Source: Casuarius casuarius
Taxonomy: Eukaryota > Chordata > Aves > Casuariiformes > Casuariidae
Reading direction: 5' to 3'
DNA length: 64,000 nt
Assembly: GCA_003342895.1 (NCBI GenBank)
Contig: PTFA01000035.1
Coordinates: 874,661-938,660 of the forward strand
This document shows positions 25,691 to 37,850 of this stretch, one piece after another. The number at the start of each line of letters is the position of its first letter. Position 1 is the first letter of the stretch. Below the pieces are notes generated by a model, which was not told the DNA's origin, searched no databases, and saw nothing but the letters and a program-made list of their open reading frames with translations. A program made the position numbers and the translations under genes.

Positions 25691-26709
25691 TGTCTGGGAA
25701 GAAAGCAACGTACTCTGTCCTGTTAAGCAAAACTCTTGGGGAGGTTTTTCACCAGCCATAGCGCGTACAGCTGGGAAGGCCATTCAGTAACAGTATTTCT
25801 TTCAGGATCCCTCTGAACTCAGGATGTCTTTTCTTTTTAGAGTGCTGAAAAAAAACAAGTGCGCTATTATTGCAGTTGTTGACACTGTCCTTTATTGGCG
25901 CAAATACAGATTATTTGGGCAGCAGTGGTAAATGATGTGCTGTAAATCAATCAGACCAAATTGGCAGGGTTTATTAACTAAAGACAACAGCGTTTTTCAG
26001 CCGAAAATAAATGCGCGCAATGTGGTAGCTATTGTTGTTGTTTGCATGGGGAGAGCCTTTTCACGGGTTTGATGCATTAGGATGAATAGGGAGGGCATTT
26101 AATTGTGGGTTCCCTTTTGCAGAACGCACACTTTAAAACAACAAACATTTCTTCTGGTGAAACAAGTGACAGATTCTGTAATTATTTTTTCATGTACCGC
26201 TGAATGCTCTAACAAAGAAGTCTTTATTTTCTGCTCCAAAATATGCATCTAATGAATATCCAGGCTTCTAGACCTCAGGTCGTGATGTTCCTTAATTCCC
26301 CACACAGAATCCCAGGGTTTGTGTATTAACCTGATGCTCTGTTTCACTAACTTTTGATACTGGGAGATGCAGAGGAACTTGCTGCAAGACCAGGACTGTA
26401 CTTCCAATCTTCTCACCTTACAAAATGAAAGTACTTGACTAACTGAAAAATAATTTGTCAGCAACCGGGTCCCTTTGTCACTTAACTGAAACAGCTGGCA
26501 GTTTTCTTCTGGCATCTTCCGGGTATAGAGCTTGCTTGACAAAACTTAAAGGTTTGCATAGCAGCTGAGAACATATTAATTAAGTAATTTTTGGAATACT
26601 GAGGAAAAAATTAAATACAGAAAAATTTCATTTTTTGTCAAACTTAAAATAGATGTATTGGAATAGTTAACTCATATTATTATTGAGGTCCAATGTGCAC
26701 TAAGAGTGA
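25691..26709. other. Gene-less stretch
   Basis: Nothing supported. A minus-strand frame at 26249-26542 (97 codons) has no motif, and the acceptor-like TCCCTTTTGCAG near 26120 leads into no convincing exon. Confidence 0.5.
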
Positions 26710-26770
26710 TTTACCAGTATATCAGTATAGCCACCCCAGCTTAATCTTGTACTTATCAAATACAGTGGTC
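26710..26770 (+). mobile_element. Possible hAT-like MITE fragment
   Basis: TTACCAGTATATCAGTATAG followed by CCACCCCAGCTTAATCTTGT resembles the TATACCAGTATAGCTACCCC motif of sauropsid hAT-type miniature elements. It is a fragment only, with no terminal repeat or target-site duplication identified. Confidence 0.4.
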
Positions 26771-28623
26771 ACTGATTCTCCTACCAGAAAAAAAAAAAAG
26801 AGGTAATTATCTTTTTTATCTTAACCATATCCCCAAATATAAGAAGCGATGCCACCAAAAAGACTTTATTTGACAATATATTTATCTATTGCCAGTTGTC
26901 AGCCAAACTATTTTTTCCCACTTTGTTCAATGATGTAGCTATTCTGGCAAAACATTTAGGTACAGGGCAACTTAATATTACAGCTGTGAACAGAATTGTG
27001 AGGAAACAGCACTGCTTACGATGTACAGAGCTGACATCTCTGTGGCCGGCTTTGTTGTAGGATTTAGCAAGTTAACTTTAGAGGGTAACTTAGACAAAAG
27101 GTTTGTCTAATTGTGTTTACTATCCTTAGATAAATACATATATTATTCATAAATAAATGGAAAAACTCTCATTATACCACACTAACCCCAAGATAAATGG
27201 TTGCTCAGGAGTCTTAATGTACTACCTCATTCAGGGACTGCTCTATAAAACCTCTTTTAATTCTCCCCTGTAACTCAAATTAATAGCAATTCACTCTAAG
27301 CAATTTTCTTCAATCCATTTTCTGTCCTAAGCAACAAGTTTGTATAATGGTGCATTTGTTCTTTATGTCATTCAGACTCTTAAAAATGTCAATCTGCTAA
27401 TGTTCATTTTTTTGTCATTAGGTTCTTTTTTTCTCTATGGTTACTAATCACCAAAAATACCTCTTTCATGCAGCTCGGTACCTATTTAAGTGCTACTTCT
27501 TTTCTTCTTTTGAACCATAAGGAAGGAGTGATTAGAAACACACATTAGTTATCCTTCTGTGGCTGAAAGGATAAAACCATACATAGACTTTACAACAGAG
27601 GATGGAATTATAGTAAGAATTATCATCCATCCTTCTATTTAAAACTGTTGTCTAATACTACACTGAATAAAAATAGAACAGTCAGTCAAGGTGAAGCTTT
27701 CAACTTCTTTGTTAGATGTTTTTTCTTCTTTTTCATGCTGTCATTTAAAAAATGTTGAAGGACCTCAAATAATGTCTGAAGTTTAGACAGCATCAACTCA
27801 TCCTATTATGTTGATCAGCTCCAAGGAGAAGATCCCACAACACACGCTGATACGGATACACAATGAAGATAAAATGGCCACATAATTCTGAAACTGAGAT
27901 TCCTATAATAATTGTTTCTTTCCTCTCAACAAAGAACAGTAGTGACAAGAAAAGATTTCAAGGACAAAACAATGTGAGAGTCAAGAAATATATTTGCAAT
28001 CTCTCCTTTCAGAAGATTAACAAGTTTCTTAGCTACTTGTCAAGAACTAACCCTGGAGAAATGAATACATAAAAACCTATTTAATAAATTTCACTCCTTC
28101 TCTTCCTTCCTCACTTGAAAACCTGTAACACGTAACCGAAAATGAACAACGTCTTAAATAAACATAGTACATCAGTCCCCACCGGTTCTTAGGAGATAAC
28201 TTCAAATAGATTACTATATTTGAGATATCAGAGGCTGTTCTGCAAGACGAGCACTATCAGTAAACTGAGGATACTGTGATTTCATTTTCATTTAGGCACA
28301 TACTACAAGAATGGTAACCTGTAGTTTCTCCTCCACTGATACATACCCAGCATCCTAAAATGTCTATGAGATTTTTTTCCCCCCATTAAAAACTAACCAT
28401 AACTATGTGGAGAACATAATTACTACATCTTCAGATGTAACAGAAGGAGCAAAGCCCATTGCAGTGCCTGACTCATTATTCCTACGCTATAATTTCCAGC
28501 TAGAAAGCAGAAAGAAGCAAACTGAAATGAAAACCTGCAAAGCGTCCTGCAAAGCAGCGCATCCTTATTTCATACTCTGAATGCTCCCTTGCAAGGAATT
28601 AAGGTAAGCTAGTGTTAAGGTAA
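26771..28623. other. Gene-less AT-rich DNA
   Basis: No gene or repeat recognised. The stretch leads up to the CpG island at 28630. Confidence 0.5.
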
Positions 28624-28629
28624 ACTTAC
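28624..28629 (-). other. Consensus splice donor on the minus strand
   Basis: The plus-strand ACTTAC reads GTAAGT on the minus strand, immediately after exon-side bases GTCCGT. It sits at the left edge of the CpG island, where the first donor of a minus-strand transcript starting in the island would be. Single donors of this kind also occur by chance. Confidence 0.35.
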
Positions 28630-29290
28630 ACGGACGAGCTCAAGTTTCACAGCCTGGGACAACTGCCACCTCTCGATGGGAAGTGCACGGGACTAATCAG
28701 CTGCTCTGCAGGCAGGACAGACCCCTTTCTGCAAGCCCATGCGCCTGTGCACCCTGAGATGGGCTGTATTTCTGCCTGCCGGGGCAGGGGGGAGGGCAGC
28801 AGTGAGTCGGGTGAACTCGAGTTTTGCTCGCCCGCGCCTGCCGACAGGATCGCTGCCTCATCTACTGCCCCTCTGAGACATTTTCCCCCAGTTGCCAGTC
28901 ACGTTCAGTTGATCCCGTTCAGTGTTCGGCACATTATTTAGCATTGGCACTTCATGCTGCTCACGAGTAATTTATCAGCTGCCGCCTTCTGCCACGCGCA
29001 CATCCCCGGCGCCCAGCTGCGGGAAGCGACGCCTCCGCTCCGAGGGCAGCAGAACGTCACCCGCAGCTACAGCCGATGCAGCAGCACCGCACTCGCGAGG
29101 TCTTCCTGGTGGGGGGTGTCTTGGCCAATGTTAACAAATTTTATAGCTTCAGAATCTCCCTCTGGCGTGCTGCTGGCAGCACTATCCAAGGCCTGAAGCT
29201 AGTGACCCCCTTGCTCCGGGTCAGGGGACGCCGGGTGACCGGCTGTGGCCCACAGCAGCTCCCTGCAACGGAGCTCAGGTTTTGTGGATC
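28630..29290 (-). promoter_or_regulatory. CpG island, candidate promoter and first exon
   Basis: A hand count over 28801-29280 gives about 33 CpG in 480 bp. GC is near 57%, so CpG is not depleted (observed/expected close to 1), against strong depletion outside. This is the most island-like segment in the window and meets the usual length, GC and CpG criteria. A consensus GTAAGT donor lies at its left edge on the minus strand, so one reading is a TATA-less promoter with an untranslated first exon transcribed leftwards. Plus-strand frames at 28954-29196 and 29076-29396 are most simply a result of GC content. The role could equally be an orphan island or a developmental enhancer. I do not know which gene it would serve. 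Confidence 0.55.
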
Positions 29291-29299
29291 CTACTTCAG

Positions 29300-32097
29300 C
29301 AAGATGCTCTGTTTTTCCAGCACAGCTCTAACACGCACCTCTGCGGCCAGTGTTTATCTACAGCCCCAGCTGCCGTACCAGAAATTTTCCTGCTGAATAC
29401 GTTCGCTTCCTCATCCTCTTCAGACCTCACTTTCAAATGTCAACTATGTGACCCCTTTGAGGTCCTGTATAATCCGTGTTTACCATCTTGCTGAGTTTTA
29501 GCCTCAGAATCCCACATTCTCAGCATAATCCCCCTTTACTGAAAACCTGCCTTTGGAATTACGGCTAGCCAGTTTCGTGTTCATTTGGGATCCGAATGCT
29601 AGTAAAAGAAAAAGAGATCCTACTTCTTAGGCTCTATCTGAAGACAGAGGAAATCTGATAGATACAACTAGTTTCTGTTTATTGTGTTATCAATCCAATA
29701 TAGTATTCCTATAGGTCAATGTCTATTCTCTATTAGCTATTTTGGGCTTATCAGCACCTGAAAAAGGATAAGCAATTTAATTAATAACCCATAATGCATA
29801 CATAAGCAGCTATATATAAAGATCTGTATTAGTTTTTGCCATGTAACTGCCAGCATATTGAACAAATAAACCACTGGAATAATAACTGAATAAATGAGTT
29901 ATATTGGAAGATGAATGCATTTAAGAGAAAGATATAGTATATCTCCAACAATACCTCATTGAATTTTTAAGTTGGACTTACCTATATAGAATTGAAATTT
30001 GTGTTTATTTTTCTTTAAAGTGGTGTTATAGTGTAATTGTCTATTACTCCACTAGGGTACTCTTTTGTAAATGAACATTAATGTGAGATGACATATTTAT
30101 TTATGGAATAGGTACTATAAGATGGATGGAAGGGTTAAAATATTGATTTTTTTTTTTTAATGGTGACCATCATACATATAGGGAGCATTATAATGGAGAA
30201 TGGATTGGTACAAATCTTCAAAGAAAAAAATTAAAAGTAGCAGTCAAAAATATATTATCTATGAAAATCTTCATTCTTCACCTCAAAACAACTTTTTACT
30301 TCTATTTAGGAACACTTCACTAATAGTTAACTCAAAAAGAATAGAAAGAATAGTCTTCTATTTACCCCACTAATTTAAAATGAACTACTGGTAATTATTA
30401 AAGAACATTTAGTCAATACTTAATATAAGAAAGTTTATGCATTTTGAAGAAATTGATTCTTCATATGATAGTATCCTTTCTTTCATCAGTGTTTTCTACT
30501 AAGCACTTTCTCAATGTACACTAAAGCCTTCGATTAAAATGGAAAAGGTACTCAGCAATGCTATGATGAACAAGGTCTAGTTGCTAGAATGCACTGCATT
30601 TTCTTCTGTCTAAATTCAAGGGGAACCTCTAGGTCTGCCCTTGGAAGAAAACGTTTTTGAATTTCTATAGAAGTATTTTTTTCCAAAGGGCTTTGAAAAA
30701 TATTTGCAAAAAACGCTTGATTAGTTTCTATATGTTAGAAGATTCTCTCTTAAGGTAAAAATATTCATCATCGATGAAGATTTTGGGGACTCTCAATATT
30801 TGGTATCACTGGGTAATGCTGAAAATAACACAGCAAATCAAATTGTTTCTGCTATTTCTTTTCTTAGGACTAAGAAAATCAGTAGGATAAAAGTCAAAGC
30901 TTCTATTTCAATAGCTGGTCATGGGGTGAATTGGAGATATTAGAATCTGCAAAGTCCTAAAAATTCTTGTAGGAGAAAAATGGGCTCAGGAAGATCCAGT
31001 CAACCCAGTCACAAAGTATATTCTCCAACCCATAAAGGATTCGTCCTGAAGAGGTTCTCGTTAGCTTCTTACAATACTTTACAAAGTGATTATTGGAGGG
31101 GTTTTTTTGTAGCAAAGTCATTATGGTTCATATCTCCTCGGCAAGGAGAAATCTATCTCAATCCTCTTTTAGTATAATTTCGCATTACAAAATAAGATAA
31201 TTATAATGAAAACAGCCACTATTAATGGTTTTAGTGGTTTGAAAAGGCTGACTAATTTGCGAAGCAATTTATCCATTCTCGTGTACATTTCCATTTGGCA
31301 TTATTGCTTTCCGATTATTTCCTTTTCGCTGAACAGCTTTTTTAAAAAAAATTATTGCCTGATTGGAACGTCCGCTTGCTCATTCTAGGGGCTGATATAA
31401 AACCATAAACTGACATTTTTAAAAGAACTTCTAGCTATTTCAGCAACTATATTACAATTTTATGTTGCTTTCTATTCAAGGTTTTTAAATGTGATTATCA
31501 CCTAAAGTAGAATAACTTATTTCTTATGCGCTTCTTAAATGGCCCAATTCAAATTTAATAGAAGATTTTAATGGGCAGATTTTAAAAATGAGACCAATCA
31601 GTGAGTGGGCTCAGAACATATCATTAGTTAAAAAAGCAACCAAGCCATTTCCTGAATATTCCTCCAAATTAAAAAACAAACAAACAATAAAAACATGTCC
31701 TTGTTAAAAAAGGCCCTATACTAAGATGTCCAATCTTAGCCCAGCCTTTAAGGATTTTCAGGATTCACCCATGAATGAAACAATACTGGAAAGAATTTCA
31801 ATTCCATTTTTCAAACAGTAAATAATCTGATTGTATTAGGTATCTGAGAGACAATAGATTTAGTTTAATAGATAAGGGAATGAAAACTTACATAAGTTTT
31901 ATTTATGTAGAGAAAATATAATACCAGTTTAAAACAACCCATTATTTGCTATGACTACCTAATTGATTCTGTATACGTCTTTACTCAATAAGTCATATCT
32001 TCATCTTGGTCTTAATCCAAATTTACAACAAAAATCAGGACCACAATTAAAATTTGATGCTAACAGATTTTTGTGCAATATGTATTTTCTGTTTTAG
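29300..32097. other. Gene-less, very AT-rich DNA
   Basis: Low CpG and no recognisable repeat. If the exon at 32098 is real, this is the 3' end of its intron. Long repeat-free AT-rich blocks like this often hold conserved non-coding elements, but conservation cannot be judged from one sequence. Confidence 0.45.
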
Positions 32098-32177
32098 AAG
32101 CTGCCAAGGTGCTTCAGGAGGATGGGATCAGAACAGCACACCCCTGCAACCTCTTGAAGGACAAATCCATGCTATGA
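32098..32177 (+). CDS. Candidate terminal coding exon
   Basis: The upstream tract TGTATTTTCTGTTTTAG is a strong acceptor. The exon then supplies two bases to finish a codon and reads 25 more codons, AAKVLQEDGIRTAHPC then NLLKDKSML, before TGA at 32175-32177. CpG is low, but the codon series is uninterrupted and composition departs from the AT-rich flank. The required entry phase (1) matches the exit phase of the candidate exon at 14073-14226. Joining G and AA would give Glu. The downstream sequence, A-rich then TTGTACATTGTAAAGAC, would be 3' untranslated region; I did not find a clear AATAAA close by. The protein is not one I recognise. At 25 codons a chance opening is quite possible, so the claim rests on the acceptor and the phase match. 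Confidence 0.4.
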
Positions 32178-32569
32178 GCCAGACCACTGGGGAAAAAAAA
32201 AAGAAAAACCCAGCCCTCTCCCCAAAAAAACCAAGAAACTTCTAAACAGTTGTTTTAGTTGACACTTCTTATTTGTACATTGTAAAGACTTTTTTTTGTG
32301 GACCAAACTGCAGAAGCAGCTGTTCATCAAAAAGAAAAATATATGGTTATCTCTCCCAGTCGGCTTGCCATCTAGAGAGAAGATCAGACATAACAAAAGC
32401 ACATGGGGTAATATCAATGGGCAGTGAACTCAACATGTCAATTATTTAACTAATGTGTTATTTTTCCATTATATGTCAAGAACAAGCAGAATTTCTGAGT
32501 CATGGGTAGGTAGCCTGATAGATGGAAACACAGCGGTGTTTTTCCTCCACATGGGAGGTACAGCCTGGG

Positions 32570-33060
32570 AGAAGCTTGAAAATATCACAGAAACTTTAAA
32601 AGGGAACAACGGAAAATGGTATCACTCTTCAGTGAAAGGCAATAGCTATCTGATTAGATGAAGACAGACCATTCAGGGCCTTAAACAGGAGCGCTAGTAG
32701 CTTGCATTTGGAGTGATCTGCAGTCTTAACAAATTCTCAATAGATGAACAAGATAAACAACTTTTTATTTATCAGAGACTAAGGAAACAGGTGCTGCAGG
32801 GGGGAAAAAAAAAAAGCCCAAGATATAAGGTAATGATAGCCTGAATAATGGTTTTAGCTGGATGTGTGGATAAAAAATATTACCCTAGAGAGGTTACACA
32901 CAAAGTACCTACAGACTTCGCATACTATCAGTATGTGGAGACCTACACTGATATCAAAGTAGCACGCCAAATAAACCACAGCCCTGACTGGCATGTCACA
33001 GAAGGAGGTAATAACGAGAGATTTGGGTGGAAAAAGCTAAGACCTCTGGTATAGCAATTA
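32570..33060 (+). repeat. Probable old amniote interspersed repeat, class unknown
   Basis: Ordered phrases include CAGGGCCTTAAACAGGAG (32673-32690), GATAGCCTGAATAATGGTTT (near 32835) then TAGCTGGATGTGTGGAT, and GAGAGGTTACACACAAAG. They follow an interspersed repeat that I remember from sauropsid genomes (GGCCTTGAAGGTGAG..., GATGAGGGTTTTAGC..., GAGATGTTACAGAGG...). I cannot name it. The frames at 32455-32661 and 32848-33054 overlap this relic and are best ignored as genes. Confidence 0.35.
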
Positions 33061-33349
33061 CGAACTGGAGTTGATGCAGCAATAACAAGAAGACGAAGCG
33101 GCAGATATAAATATGTAAATATACTATATAAACAACAGGAAGCTGGATTACAGATATGCATACAACTAACGCAGAGAAGCTTAGCCAGGAATCTGCAAAC
33201 CTGGAGGCTCCGTTGACATACATGAACCAGGCAAGATCAGCGTGACCGCAGCATTTCCACAGGGATGTTTTGCAGCATGAGCTAGGAAAACCCCAAACTG
33301 AGAATTTCCTAACTGAGGAAACAGGAGGGGCAAAAAGACTAAAGCAAAG

Positions 33350-33540
33350 AAATTCACAGCCTCCCCAAAAGCCCCGAAGGCAGAGGACTTTCGAGGAGGC
33401 ACCAAGCCTGGCTAGAAGTGCCGGGTGTGAGGGAGGCCCCAGGGTGATGCAGGAGGAGACTTAGCGGCAGCTGAAGAGAACTGCGCTGGCGCCGGCTCCC
33501 GTTCCCCTGCCCCACAAGGCAACCTCACTGCGCATCCTAC
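33350..33540. promoter_or_regulatory. Small GC-rich pocket
   Basis: GC-rich with several CpG (for example CTGGCGCCGGC near 33487) but short. It is one of a series between 20 and 44 kb. Confidence 0.35.
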
Positions 33541-35449
33541 CTTAATCCTTCCGGTGCACAATGTTAAAGGAAACCACGTCTTTAAAAGCACAGTGAGGCG
33601 TTAGCACAGGAAGCGATTTTTCTCACACATCCTCTGAATGAATAACTTCTGATTGCTGAATTGTGTTTACAGTTGTTCATCTTATCTGGAAAAACGCAAG
33701 AACTGAGTCCCTGGAAGCACTCAAATACAATTTGGAAAAGGGGCTTAATTGGATGCTGGCCATAGAGTCAATGTAGGATGACTATCACAAATGCGGGAAG
33801 AAATAGGTCTCATCTGTGCTTTTCTCTCCTTGCTCTCTTAGTGAAGGATGCCAAGCATGCGTGTGCCTGGGCTCCCGAGGTTGGCGGATTTGCTTTGGGG
33901 GGGGCCCTTAACATTGCTGGGCTATAAATAAAACAAAAATCACATGTCAAACAAAATACTGAATAGAATAGAGCGGGAAGAGAGGGATGGCGTTGGACAT
34001 AAAAGGCTTAATGGAATTCTAAGGTCTCATGCTTCAAACAGCCTTTGATGGTATATATTTAAGCCTAATTTAAAGAAACTCTATCGTACCAAAGTGATCC
34101 TGATATTTTGAGTAACATTTCTGATCACAGGAAATGAAAAGAGTGAATGAAAAAGTGCGTGTTTTGCCATTTATTTAATTTGCACATTGTGCTATGCAAA
34201 CGCACTATTTTCCCTGATTAGAGGGGCAGTATTTCTTCCACACGAGAGCTCCATTATAGCAACTCTAGGAACGCAGAAGGGAGAAGATCTTTTTCTCCCT
34301 TCCAGAAGAATTTGGAAAAATGATCCCACTGAATAAATTGAACTATGTTCCATTGGACTGGATTTTGTAAAACAAAGTCCATTAACGAAGGTAGTTTCCT
34401 GAAAAATCACTTACAGTTTCTTGTTATAGACAAATATGTCTAAATTTGCCTTCAAATGTTAAGATTTATTTTGAGTTATTCCCTATGCCATTTCCAAAGG
34501 AAGGCTCCTCTCATTTAGAATTCCAGGCTATTTTTTAAAAAATGAACTTTCATTACAGTATGTTTCAGTAAATATTGTTGCTGTCTAATGTGTTGGGAGT
34601 CGAGGATTATGATGAGTGTGGGTCATTTGAAAAGAATGGGTCTCCAGGCAAACAGTTTTCATTAGTTATGACTCATACGTTGTGATAAAAAGAATTTAAC
34701 TGTAATTAAAGGCAAACAACAATAAGCAACTATCCCCTGGTGTTACCAGTCCAAATATTTACTGGTCTACAACACCCTATTACAGTATAGCAGCACCTTA
34801 ATTTGCAAGGATCCAAGCAGTTTAACATATGCACGCTTAGTGCTGATCTGCTTCATCAACTTAAGGGAAATGCAAGACCCATTTGATATCTATAACACCA
34901 TGCAATTGTTTTCAGAATGGACATCTAACCTCATCGAGGAATTTGGGGGAAAATGTTGGTGTAGTTTATTCCAACGCCTTCTGAAAAGACCAGTGGGTAC
35001 CCCACCGAAACAGTGGCTCTCTGCAGCAGAGGTATTTTGCTGCATCCACAGCAAGAGTGCAAATACTCAAAAATGCCTTCAGATAAAAATATGTTAATAC
35101 TAAGGAGCCATTAATTCCTGTGTTCATGCTAATGTGGAGTTTTTTCTTAGAAGATTTCAAAAAAAGTGCATTTTTCAACCATGCACATCAGTATTCAAAT
35201 CACTGGTTGGATAAAAGTTAATTGCAAAATGCCAACGAGATGTGTAATAAGAAAAAGTTACTTTTGATGAATATCCTTTTTCACGTCATCAGAGGAAAAA
35301 AGTATTGTAATTATCAGTTTGTCCTGCTTGAAAATTTTTAAACAAAAAGTCCTATTACGTGATATACATGCATGATTAATCTAAAATAAAAGACGTGTGG
35401 AAGGGTAGAAGAGTTTATCAGAATGAGACCTGCAGGTGACCTGTTTGCA
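33541..35449. other. Gene-less stretch
   Basis: No supported gene. A GGGGGG run near 33897-33904 and AT-rich unique sequence follow. The frames at 34840-35097 and 34192-34410 have no motif. Confidence 0.5.
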
Positions 35450-35570
35450 GACTGTGCCGGGGAGCGAGCCCTCCCAGGCGGAGCGCAGCAGGACGGAAAG
35501 AGGGAGGAAGCGAGCGGGAACCTGGCGGAGAGGCGCAGGGGAAGGGCGGCGGGAAGGGACAGGGCAGCAA
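35450..35570. promoter_or_regulatory. Small CpG-rich pocket, purine-rich strand
   Basis: About 11 CpG in 120 bp, mostly in GCGG, GCGA and GCGC contexts, with the plus strand strongly G/A-rich. The strand asymmetry differs from the other pockets and could favour G-quadruplex or R-loop formation. Confidence 0.45.
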
Positions 35571-37660
35571 AACAAGATAGCTAAATAGAGATAAACAAGC
35601 CTAGTTAGTTTGCCAATTTCCACGTTACCGTCATTAGAATAAAATCCTCTAATTACAAGCCCGATGGTCTAGTATCTTCTCTGATGTCCTTTATATAGAT
35701 GCAGTTTAACAATGAATGACCAAATTTAGCCTGAGATATTCAGTATTGGATTATTTTGATTTTTCTCTCTATATACAGTAGCATCCTTTCCTTCATCTCT
35801 CTCGCGCAAGATATTCCCCAAACATACTTCTTATAGTACTGTTGCTCAGTTTGCTCCTTCATACACACGCATTTAGACACATTAGATCCACAGCCAGGCC
35901 CGGGTCTGCTTGGCGCAGTTGCTGCTGGAGAGAGAGAGGCAGGAAAATGCTGGAAAATGCAGGAAATGCTGTTAAACTAACTATCCTTATCCTTATTCCA
36001 GTTTGTAATGCCAAGGACACCAACCGCGGTCTGCTTCGCACTGCGACTGTCAGCTGTGCAGGCGTTTTGCAGCCCTGAGCCCGTTCAAAAGGATTTTGAC
36101 ACTGGTTTTATCAGACACCATGCTTTAGCATGCTTACTTCAGTTTCATGCTTTCTCTTAATTTTCTGGCTTTTTATTAGCAAATCCTTGGGTAAAATGAT
36201 TTAAAAGCTACATATAAACACATAGGAGAAAAAAATCACAGGATTTGTCTTGTGAATGAAATAAAGCTTTGCGTTTGATTTTGTCTCCTAAATTTAGCTG
36301 CCAGATTCTTGAAAAGCTATGGGTAATTTTATCTTTTTTATAGACAAAATCCTAGCCAAGTTTTATATCTGCTCTTTAATCTCCTCTTCTCCCAAGGACT
36401 TCACAATCTGAGAGGCTGCATCATCACTCGTGCATCTATCCTCTCCCAAAAGGACCATTTCTTCTTGCTGTGTTCCCCACATCCAGCTCCCAGGCACCAG
36501 CCACTCTATTTAGCTTTAGCTGAATATATTTTCCATCTGAGCTCTTATCTCCTGGAAATTCAGACTTTGCAGTTCAGTCCTGATGAGCCCAGGCCTGCAA
36601 TGCTTCCCGAGTTCCCGCGATAGCCTTACACAGATTTAAAAGACGAGTGGCTTCACTGTAAGTGCGGCAGGTACCTTCTTAAATGAGCTGAGTCCCTGTG
36701 AAGTGCTACATTGCCTTGGCTAAATTTCATTTTGATAATGTGGCAGTGGCTACCTTATCTCGGCTGTATCAGAATATGGTACAGATGAAATAAAATGAGA
36801 AAGCTTATGACATCAATCAAAGAAATATTCATAATGTCCATGCCATATTCAGGTCTATAGTCAGTTGGATTAAGAAAATTTGAGGCCTTATCTTCATTTC
36901 CTTAAAAACTTTTTCTAAAAACAGGGAAAAATTGTAACAAAATTCAAAATGAAGAGATGATTTAAATTGCAATCCTCTGGAAGTGCCAAATACCCAAACA
37001 TAGATACAAAGTTTATGCGGCATTGGAAATTTTCATCCTGGCTCAACGAATAATGAATCATAACAGGCTGAGTTTTAAAAAGAATAACTTCACCTGGCAA
37101 TTTGCGCTGTACCCAACGCCAATCGCCTCATCCTCCTTTACAAGAAATCAAACTCTTTGGGACTTGTCCTGTGGCTACACTGCTGTTCTTTAAGGGCTAA
37201 GGCCTCAAATATCAGTCCTATATTTATAGCGTTTGTTTATAGGGCATTTTCCAAAGCCGTACAGATCATGCCAAATTTTACTTTGATGGTTAATGTGCTG
37301 CAGTGCAATCCGTAACTCCCTTCTGAAAGAGGATTAAAATAAGAGAAAAAAGTCCCTGTAGCTTGGTAGAAAGTTTCTAAGATCAGAATTTTATGAGGCT
37401 AGAAACTCAAATTGCACATCCTCTAAGTGCTATTTAAATTTCCAAGCCATTCATCGCATGTTATTTAGGAAGTCCACAAGACATAACGTAAAGGTAGTTA
37501 TAAAGAGCAATTCTTTTTTTCATTAAGTTCCATGTAATCCTTTTATCTTTCCTCCAAATTTCTGCTCCACCAGGGAAGAAGCAATATTTCTTGGAGACAA
37601 GAAATGTCATATTTTTAAGGAACAGAAGTTGAGATTTTATTTGTCAAAACCGAAGGCCTG
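35571..37660. other. Gene-less stretch
   Basis: Moderately GC-rich around 35880-36080, otherwise AT-rich. No gene or repeat recognised. Confidence 0.5.
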
Positions 37661-37664
37661 CTAG

Positions 37665-37850
37665 GGATCCGGCACTGCGTTAGAGTGGGAGTAACTCCAC
37701 AGATGGCATCGCTCGGATGCTCAGCGGCACGAAAGAAGAACCGAGCCTGCAGTACGAGCGCTGTTAATCGATATGGCTGCTCTTAAGAAGGGGTAGCTCT
37801 GATCGGTCGCTACTCCTTCTGCGCCTCTCCAAGAAAACGGCCTGCCGCTT
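37665..37850. promoter_or_regulatory. Small CpG-rich pocket
   Basis: About 16 CpG in 190 bp with moderate GC (for example ATCGCTCGGATG and ACGAGCGCTG). CpG retention is high relative to GC, suggesting long-term absence of germline methylation. Confidence 0.45.

Noticed and set aside
34021..34075. TCTCATGCTTCAAACAGCCT, reminiscent of a reptile repeat phrase
   Set aside because: Only one short phrase matches and there is no further ordered similarity.
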